The translations under genes and the position numbers were made by a program. This document shows positions 58,727-64,000 of a stretch of 64,000 bases of DNA, piece by piece (the stretch's first letter is position 1; each line of letters begins with the position of its first letter). Location: positions 62,001-126,000 of the forward strand of contig NZ_JARBDC010000084.1 in assembly GCF_036577625.1 (NCBI RefSeq). The letters are read 5' to 3'. Source of the stretch: Paenibacillus_AB sp036577625 (GTDB lineage Bacteria > Bacillota > Bacilli > Paenibacillales > NBRC-103111). The notes beneath the pieces are model-generated. The model saw only the letters and a program-made list of their open reading frames with translations. It was not told the origin of the DNA and made no database searches.

Positions 58727-59905
58727 GTGGAAACGACGACAGCGCCGGACGACCGGGAATTTTACGCCAAGCTGAAGGAGGAAATCCGCGACGCGGCTCC
58801 GAAGCTCGGCATCGACAAGATCGGCTTCGCTTCGGCCGAGCCGTTCGGCGAGTTGAAGCAAATATTGCTGCGGCACCGGGAGCAGGGCTACGAGTCGGGC
58901 TTCGAGGAGCCCGATCTCGACAAGCGGACGGACCCGGCGCTCAGCCTGGAACGTCCGCAGTCGCTTATTTCGGTCGCCATCGCCTATCCGTCCAAGCTGC
59001 CGAATCCGCCGAAATCGGAGCCGGGCGCGTACCGGGGCATCGTTTCGAGGTCGTCCTGGGGCGAAGATTACCATAAAGCGCTGCGGAAACGAATGGCCGC
59101 CCTCGAATCGTTCATCAAGGAACGCGTGCCGGACGCCCGGATCGAGAGCATGGTCGATACCGGAGCGCTTTCCGACCGGGCCGTCGCGCAGCGGGCCGGC
59201 GTCGGCTGGAGCGGCAAAAACTGCGCCACGATTACTCCGGAATGGGGGTCGTGGGTGTATTTGGGCGAGCTTGTGACGAGCATCCCGTTTCCGCCGGACC
59301 GGCCGCTGACCGACCAATGCGGAGACTGTACGATCTGCATCGACGCCTGTCCGACGGGCGCGCTTGTCGGCCCGGGGCAGCTTAACTCCAGCCGCTGCAT
59401 TTCGTTTGTGACGCAGACGAAAGGGTTCGTGAGCGACGAGCTGATGCGCAAAATCGGCAACCGTCTGTACGGCTGCGATACGTGTCAAATCGTTTGTCCG
59501 GTCAACAAAGGGAAAAACTGGACGCATCAGCCCGACCTGCAGCCCGAGCCGGAGAAGGTCAAGCCGCTGCTGAAGCCGCTGCTGACGATGTCGAACAAGC
59601 AGTTCCGCGAGCGGTACGGCGACATGGCCGCCTCGTGGCGGGGCCGGAAGCCGATTCAGCGCAACGCCGTCATCGCGCTGGGCAATTTTCGCGACGCTTC
59701 GGCCGTCCCGCTGCTGAGCGATGTGCTGCTTCACGACGACAGGCCGGTGCTGCGCGGCACGAGCGCCTGGGCGCTCGGCCGGATCGGCGGCGCGGAGGCG
59801 CGGGAAGCGCTGAAGGAAGCGGAACGGACGGAAGCCGATCCGGAAGCGGCCGAGCGGATTCGCGAAGCGCTGGCGCAGCTTGCCGGGAATGACGAACGCG
59901 CATAA
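58727..59905 (+). CDS. queG: Epoxyqueuosine reductase
   Basis: A 392-residue cobalamin- and Fe-S-dependent enzyme that performs the last step of queuosine synthesis in tRNA. The B12-binding N-terminal domain has VDTGALSDRAVAQRAGVGWSGKN, and two [4Fe-4S] motifs follow, CGDCTICIDACPTGAL and GCDTCQIVCPVNK. The C-terminal part is a HEAT-like repeat segment (LGNFRDASAVPLLSDVLLHDDRPVLRGTSAWALGRIGG), common in Bacillota members. GTG 58727 is chosen because GAGGTGA lies 5 nt ahead; GTG 58718 would overlap that site. Confidence 0.9.
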   Translation: METTTAPDDREFYAKLKEEIRDAAPKLGIDKIGFASAEPFGELKQILLRHREQGYESGFEEPDLDKRTDPALSLERPQSLISVAIAYPSKLPNPPKSEPGAYRGIVSRSSWGEDYHKALRKRMAALESFIKERVPDARIESMVDTGALSDRAVAQRAGVGWSGKNCATITPEWGSWVYLGELVTSIPFPPDRPLTDQCGDCTICIDACPTGALVGPGQLNSSRCISFVTQTKGFVSDELMRKIGNRLYGCDTCQIVCPVNKGKNWTHQPDLQPEPEKVKPLLKPLLTMSNKQFRERYGDMAASWRGRKPIQRNAVIALGNFRDASAVPLLSDVLLHDDRPVLRGTSAWALGRIGGAEAREALKEAERTEADPEAAERIREALAQLAGNDERA

Positions 59906-59936
59906 TGTAGACTCGATCCGGGGGGGCGCTTCTTGC

Positions 59937-60968
59937 ATGAAATATGTAAGCATCGAGCAGGTGGAGCCCGGTCAATTTTTGGGCAAAACGATTTTTGCCA
60001 GCAACGGCACGGTTTTGCTGTCCGAAGGCGTGCAGCTGACCGTTTACATGATCAACACCCTGAATCGGATCGGCGCGACGATGATTTATATCAAGGACCC
60101 CCAGTTCGAAGACGCGGATATTCCCGAGGTGCTTTCCGACGAGACGAAGCGAACGGTCATGAACAAGATGACGGAAACGTTCCAGACGATCAAATCCGGC
60201 AAATCGTTCGACCCGCGCGCCGTAAGCGTCAGCATCGAACAGCTGCTGGACGACGTGACCCGCAACAAGGAAGTGCTCATCCAGCTGTCCGACATTCGCA
60301 CGAAGGACAACGAGCAGTATGTGCACGCCTTGAACGTTTGCATGATGTCGACGATGATCGGCATCAATATGAATTTGACCCCAACGCAGCTGAAGGAGCT
60401 GGCGATCGGCGCCTTGCTGCACGACGTCGGAAAGGTCGAGAGGCTGACGGACGACGAGTCTCCCGATCCGAAGCGGCATCATACGTGGCGCGGGTTCGAG
60501 CTGCTGAAGCAGAAGCAGGAGCTGAACCTGCTGATCGCCCACGTGGCGCTGCAGCATCACGAAGCGCCGAACGGCGAAGGGGCTCCCCGCGGCTTGAGCG
60601 GCGACCAAATTCATATGTACGCGCAAATCGTCGCGGTCGCGAACATGTTCGACAATTTGCTGTACGATGGAGTGCAGCGAGGGAAATCGATGCTGCCGCA
60701 CGAAGCTTGCGAGCATATGATGGCATTGGCGGGCACGAAGCTCAACCGGGATGTGCTGGTTCAATTTTTGCGCACCGTTTCGATTTATCCGAACGGAACG
60801 TCCGTCCGGTTGTCGACGAAGGAAACCGGCGTCGTCGTCGGCCAGCACCGCGGCTTGCCGGGTCGTCCGGTCGTCCGCGTCGTTCGTCCGGTCGGCGAGG
60901 AGATCGAGGTCAAGGAGGTCGATCTGGCGAAGCATACGACCGTTTTTATCGAGAGCGTGCTTGCTTGA
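59937..60968 (+). CDS. HD-GYP-like phosphodiesterase with altered GYP motif
   Basis: A 343-residue protein whose C-terminal ~180 residues form an HD-GYP domain. The HD pair is LLHDVGK (His162, Asp163); metal ligands His130, His181/182 and HHE (207-209) are present. The signature GYP is replaced by GAP in GEGAPRGL (215-217). HD-GYP enzymes degrade cyclic di-GMP; loss of the Tyr may alter partner binding or substrate choice without removing the metal site. The N-terminal ~100 residues (YVSIEQVEPGQFLGKTIFASNGTVLLSEG) are the usual DUF3391-like lead. ATG 59937 follows a GGGGGG run. The last ~60 residues are beta-rich (RLSTKETGVVVGQHRGLPGRPVVRVV). Confidence 0.85.
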   Translation: MKYVSIEQVEPGQFLGKTIFASNGTVLLSEGVQLTVYMINTLNRIGATMIYIKDPQFEDADIPEVLSDETKRTVMNKMTETFQTIKSGKSFDPRAVSVSIEQLLDDVTRNKEVLIQLSDIRTKDNEQYVHALNVCMMSTMIGINMNLTPTQLKELAIGALLHDVGKVERLTDDESPDPKRHHTWRGFELLKQKQELNLLIAHVALQHHEAPNGEGAPRGLSGDQIHMYAQIVAVANMFDNLLYDGVQRGKSMLPHEACEHMMALAGTKLNRDVLVQFLRTVSIYPNGTSVRLSTKETGVVVGQHRGLPGRPVVRVVRPVGEEIEVKEVDLAKHTTVFIESVLA

Positions 60969-61087
60969 CGCTTCGCCTGGAACGAACGCCCGGACGGCGC
61001 AATCCCATTTGAAGTTGCATGGCGGGCGTGCTATGATGAAATGTATTCGACAACCATAAGAAACAATTGCTGGGGTGAAATGCGGGA

Positions 61088-61297
61088 ATGTGGAATTGGA
61101 TCATACCCATACTGACACTGATCGTCGGCCTCGTCGGCGGCTTTTTCATCGGTGTGTACTACTTGCGCAAGCAGATCGAATCGATGCAGTCGAATCCGGA
61201 GATGCTGCAGCAAATGGCGAAAAAGATGGGATACAATTTGAACAAAAAGCAGATGCAGCAAATGCAGAACATGATGAAAAACCAGAAGTGGAAGTAA
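61088..61297 (+). CDS. yneF: YneF-family membrane protein
   Basis: A 69-residue protein with one N-terminal helix (WIIPILTLIVGLVGGFFIGVYYL in two halves, WIIPILTLIVG and LVGGFFIGVYYL) and a charged cytoplasmic tail with the conserved NPEMLQQMAKKMGYNLNKKQMQQM pattern. This is the UPF0154/YneF family, widespread in Bacillota and of unknown function. GGGGTG precedes the ATG. It lies 40 nt upstream of folE. Confidence 0.9.
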   Translation: MWNWIIPILTLIVGLVGGFFIGVYYLRKQIESMQSNPEMLQQMAKKMGYNLNKKQMQQMQNMMKNQKWK

Positions 61298-61336
61298 CGG
61301 CTGCATCTCCCGCGGCGGCGAGGAGGAGAGAAACGA

Positions 61337-61930
61337 ATGGCTGGAATTAAAGATTACGTAAACGATCATGTAGGGCGCAACCGGGAAAAGGTCGAGGAGC
61401 ATATCCGGGAAATTTTGAGGCTCATCGGCGAAGACGTGGAGCGGGAAGGATTGCTCGAAACGCCGGCCCGGGTCGCCCGCATGTACGAGGAAATTTTCGC
61501 CGGGTATTCCGTCGATCCTCGCGAAGTGATGGGTGTTACGTTCGACGAGCAGCATGAAGAACTGGTCATCATCAAGGACATCGTATACTACAGCCAGTGC
61601 GAGCACCATATGGCGCCCTTCTTCGGCAAAATCCACGTCGGCTACTTGCCGAGCGGCAAAATCGCCGGCCTCAGCAAGTTCGCCCGACTGGTCGAAGCGG
61701 TGACGCGGCGTCTGCAGGTGCAGGAGCGCATTACGTCGGAAATCGCCGACATTTTGGTCGAGGTGCTGCATCCGCGAGGCGTCATGGTCATCGTCGAGGG
61801 CGAGCATCTGTGCATGTGCGCGCGGGGCGTGAAGAAGCCGGGCAGCAAGACGGTGACGTCGGCGGTGCGCGGACAATTCGTTTCCGATTCCGCGCTGCGG
61901 TCGGAGTTTTTGTCGCTCGTGAAAGGTTGA
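61337..61930 (+). CDS. folE: GTP cyclohydrolase I
   Basis: A 197-residue enzyme that converts GTP to dihydroneopterin triphosphate, first step of tetrahydrofolate (and, with queG's pathway, queuosine) synthesis. Zn ligands are Cys88 and His91 in SQCEHHMAPF and the later Cys in EGEHLCMCARGVKKPGS; GYLPSGKIAGLSKFARLVE and QVQERIT complete the signature. The length matches the canonical type I enzyme. AGGAGGAG precedes the ATG. A terminator follows 14 nt after the stop. Confidence 0.95.
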   Translation: MAGIKDYVNDHVGRNREKVEEHIREILRLIGEDVEREGLLETPARVARMYEEIFAGYSVDPREVMGVTFDEQHEELVIIKDIVYYSQCEHHMAPFFGKIHVGYLPSGKIAGLSKFARLVEAVTRRLQVQERITSEIADILVEVLHPRGVMVIVEGEHLCMCARGVKKPGSKTVTSAVRGQFVSDSALRSEFLSLVKG

Positions 61931-61943
61931 ATAAAGGCAAGCG

Positions 61944-61973
61944 AAGCCGGTCTCTTGGGAGGCCGGCTTTTTT
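61944..61973 (+). terminator. Terminator of folE
   Basis: AAGCCGG (61944-61950) pairs with CCGGCTT (61963-61969), followed by TTTT. Confidence 0.85.
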
Positions 61974-62490
61974 GTCGTTAAAGACGACCATGCCGCGAGG
62001 CGGCAAAAGCGCGGCTTTCCGTTACGGAGACGGTGCCTCTCTCGTTTCACTACGGAAGCGCGCGTCATACACGGTACCTTATCCGGGGTAATCGGGCGGA
62101 TCCGGAGGATCGGGAGGGATGGCTTACGAATCGTACGATGCTTATAAGGCGGGAAAAAGGTCGTTTTCAAGGCTTAACGAATCCGTATATCGTTATTGAG
62201 CTGAAAAGGGAAGAAAACGGTCCGATTCGCGGGGTAACAACGTTACCAGAGTTCGTTACAATTTCAAACGACCGCATTCGGCTCTAATAACGATCGCTCG
62301 ATTCGTTAGCCGTAAGTCCGGAAACTAGAAAGAAACGAAAGCGGCTTGCGGAAACCTAGAGGGAATGGGGATTAAGGCGGAACTTTACCGTGTTTACGGC
62401 TCTATAGCCGAATAGGAGAAGGCGACTTCGCCGGCGGTAGTCTAACTCGTTCCCTCCCTATGATCAAGCGTATCGGTTTGCACGCCAAAG
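61974..62490. other. Long gene-free region with degenerate repeats
   Basis: About 520 bp without a supported gene. An 84-codon frame at 62033-62287 has no ribosome-binding site and low-complexity content. The DNA is full of short motifs such as ATCGTTAT, GATTCG, GGGTAAC and CGGAA in both orientations, like the other long gaps of this window. Confidence 0.45.
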
Positions 62491-62521
62491 AACCGTCCGG
62501 GTGGTTTTCCGGACGGCTTTT
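62491..62521 (+). terminator. Terminator without an obvious upstream gene
   Basis: CCGTCCGG (62493-62500) pairs perfectly with CCGGACGG (62509-62516), followed by CTTTTC. No gene ends nearby on this strand (folE has its own terminator 520 bp upstream), so a small RNA or a backup terminator is possible. Confidence 0.7.
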
Positions 62522-62692
62522 CTTGTGTTGCCGGGAAGTGGAATGAGAGGTTGGTGTGTCGAATAGTGTCATTTAATTCGTCATTATTCGACAAATCGAT
62601 ACAGAGCTCGTATCCTATTTGATGGATTGCTTGTAAAATACTATTAAAATTTTCAAACGATTTATGAAAAATATACCATAAAATATTCGGGG

Positions 62693-62721
62693 TTGGAATT
62701 TATTGTCGGGTGAGCTATAAT
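62693..62721 (+). promoter_or_regulatory. Promoter of the SecA-like gene
   Basis: TTGGAA (62693-62698), 17-nt spacer, TATAAT (62716-62721), about 57 nt before the start codon. Confidence 0.75.
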
Positions 62722-62778
62722 GGTGGCACATTATACCTAGTTCCATTTTACCGGTTTGCCATTGCAAGGGGGAACTAT

Positions 62779-64000
62779 ATGTCGTTCTTGATCGATTCCA
62801 TTTTAGGAAATAGGGATCATAGAAAAGTCGATAAAATCAGGAAGCGCGTACTTCCCCGGATCGATTCCTGCTATCGGTCGCTGCAGCCTGCGACAAATTT
62901 GCAAGAGTTGACGATAGAGCTCCGTCTTCGTCTGCAGCGGGGCGAGGATCGCGAAGAGCTTCGTTTGATTGCTTTTGCGGCGGTGAAGGAAGCGGTTCGC
63001 CGTGCGCTCGGCATCACGATGCACGACGTTCAGCTGATCGGCGGCTGGATCATGTGCGAAGGGAGCATCGCCGAGATGATGACCGGCGAGGGCAAGACGA
63101 TCGTTTCCTTGCTCCCCGCCTACTGGTTCGGCCTGCACGGCAAAGGCGTACATATGATAACCGTCAATGAATATTTGGCTTCGCGCGATTGCGAGGAGAT
63201 GGGCAAAGTGTTCCGTCTGCTGGGGCTGTCCGTCGGTCTCAACCTGGCGAACGGCAGCGAGTCGGATAAGAAGGCGGCTTACCTGTGCGATCTTACATAC
63301 GGAACGTGTACCGAATTCGGCTTCGATTATTTGCGAGACCATATGGCGCTTCGCCCGGAGCAGCGGGTCCAGAGAGCGCTGTATGCCGCGATCGTCGACG
63401 AGGTCGACAGCATTTTGATCGACGAGGCGAGAACCCCGCTCATTATTGCCGGCAAAACGAAAGCGGCGCCGGATCTTTATTATGTTTGCGCCCGGTTCGT
63501 GCGGGGGCTTATCGAGACGAGAGACTATGAGGTCGATCGCGAGACGAAGCAGGTTATGTTTACGGAAGCGGCAATCCGGAAAATCGAAGCGGCTTTCGTG
63601 ATCGATAACTTGTACGAGCTGGAGCACACGACGATCTATCATTACTTGCTGCAAAGCTTGCGGGCCAAAGTGCTGATGCAGCGGGACGTCGACTATATCG
63701 TGGCGGACGGGCAAGTCCGGCTGATCGACGCCTTTACGGGGCGCATTTTGATAGGACGGCAGTTCAGCGAGGGGCTGCAGCAGGCGATCGAGGCCAAGGA
63801 AGCCGTGCCGCTGAGCGACGAGAACCGGACGTACGCCACGATTACGATTCAGAAATTTTTCGGCTTGTACGAACAGATCGTCGGCATGACGGGAACGATC
63901 AAGACGGAAGAAGAGGAGATGCGGCGCATCTACGGACTGGACGTAGTAACGCTGCCGACCCATAAGCCCGTCCTGCGCAAAGACTACGACGATATCGTCT
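62779..64000 (+). CDS. SecA paralogue (SecA2-like), cut by the window end
   Basis: The first 407 residues of a preprotein-translocase ATPase. Walker A is MTGEGKT (101-107), preceded by DVQLIGGWIMCEGSIAEM; TVNEYLASRD, LTYGTCTEFGFDYLRDHMA and the DEAD-box-like DEVDSILIDEARTPLIIAG (207-225) follow, then the preprotein cross-linking region and FTGRILIGRQFSEGLQQAIEAKE. The N-terminus (MSFLIDSILGNRDHRKVDKIRKRVLP) differs from the usual housekeeping SecA start, and IGGW..MCEG and MTGEG replace IGGM..HEG and KTGEG, pointing to an accessory SecA2. AAGGGGG lies ahead of ATG 62779. The substrate of such a second SecA is often a few surface or glycosylated proteins; the gene partners are outside the window. 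Confidence 0.85.
   Translation, partial: MSFLIDSILGNRDHRKVDKIRKRVLPRIDSCYRSLQPATNLQELTIELRLRLQRGEDREELRLIAFAAVKEAVRRALGITMHDVQLIGGWIMCEGSIAEMMTGEGKTIVSLLPAYWFGLHGKGVHMITVNEYLASRDCEEMGKVFRLLGLSVGLNLANGSESDKKAAYLCDLTYGTCTEFGFDYLRDHMALRPEQRVQRALYAAIVDEVDSILIDEARTPLIIAGKTKAAPDLYYVCARFVRGLIETRDYEVDRETKQVMFTEAAIRKIEAAFVIDNLYELEHTTIYHYLLQSLRAKVLMQRDVDYIVADGQVRLIDAFTGRILIGRQFSEGLQQAIEAKEAVPLSDENRTYATITIQKFFGLYEQIVGMTGTIKTEEEEMRRIYGLDVVTLPTHKPVLRKDYDDIV

Noticed and set aside
62033..62287. An 84-codon frame between folE and the SecA-like gene
   Set aside because: No ribosome-binding site, no recognisable domain, and the DNA is made of short degenerate repeats.
1..64000. CRISPR arrays, defence islands or rRNA operons
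   Set aside because: No regularly spaced identical repeats, cas-like proteins or rRNA-conserved segments were found on reading both strands.

Overview
The window looks like chromosome of a GC-rich, spore-former-type Bacillota, most likely Paenibacillaceae (Paenibacillus/Cohnella-like). The signs are strong GGAGG ribosome-binding sites with frequent TTG/GTG starts, YesM/YesN-type two-component systems, CUT1 sugar-type ABC transporters without their own ATPase, a bacilliredoxin, a lipoprotein cytochrome c and YneF. No rRNA, tRNA or CRISPR array was recognised. All functional calls rest on motifs and recalled family features, not on searches.

Layout. 1-951: a BaiN-like flavoprotein gene cut off at about 434 by unrelated DNA that carries a strong leftward promoter. 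1170-4667: metallophosphoesterase, a membrane protein, two small hydrophilic proteins and a bacilliredoxin. 4772-16994: an island with a leftward operon (YheO/DauR-like regulator, N-acyl-D-amino-acid deacylase, RidA) and, divergently, a sensor kinase/response regulator pair, a D-threonine aldolase/D-serine dehydratase-like enzyme, an M20 deacylase/peptidase and a binding protein plus two permeases; together they suggest uptake and breakdown of an N-acylated or D-amino-acid-containing compound. 17390-23505: a Re-citrate-synthase-like enzyme, a UMP-kinase paralogue behind a terminator-containing leader, nadE and an O-antigen-ligase-like membrane protein.

23569-33706: a phage/beta-helix-like ORF, a membrane-bound AraC-type regulator, an Lpl-type binding protein with two permeases, a sialidase-fold enzyme and an SGNH esterase: a glycan-utilisation locus. 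The regulated promoter in front of the binding protein has a second, inverted ~118-bp copy on the other side of the regulator gene, pointing at the phage-like ORF. 33789-38437: a tightly overlapping leftward four-gene operon (NDP-sugar pyrophosphorylase, GT4 glycosyltransferase, alpha/alpha-toroid protein, phosphomannomutase) for a mannose- or glucose-containing glycan.

38912-52621: bioA, acpS, cytochrome c, a YdjM-like membrane protein, a GntR/LacI-type regulator with an orphan sugar-binding lipoprotein, a decayed kinase gene, two short-chain dehydrogenases, and glpD and glpK. 52688-61930: AraC regulator, mutY, a zinc-ribbon protein, sodA, then a mostly rightward housekeeping run (GNAT, ntdP-like, lepB, rnhA, queG, an HD-GYP-like protein, yneF, folE). 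62779 to the edge: a SecA paralogue truncated by the window end.

The best candidates for something new are the inverted promoter duplication with the promoter-fused phage-like ORF, the D-amino-acid/transporter island with a perfect 19-bp operator, the structured-RNA-like segment that truncates baiN, and the UMP-kinase paralogue with a terminator in its leader.
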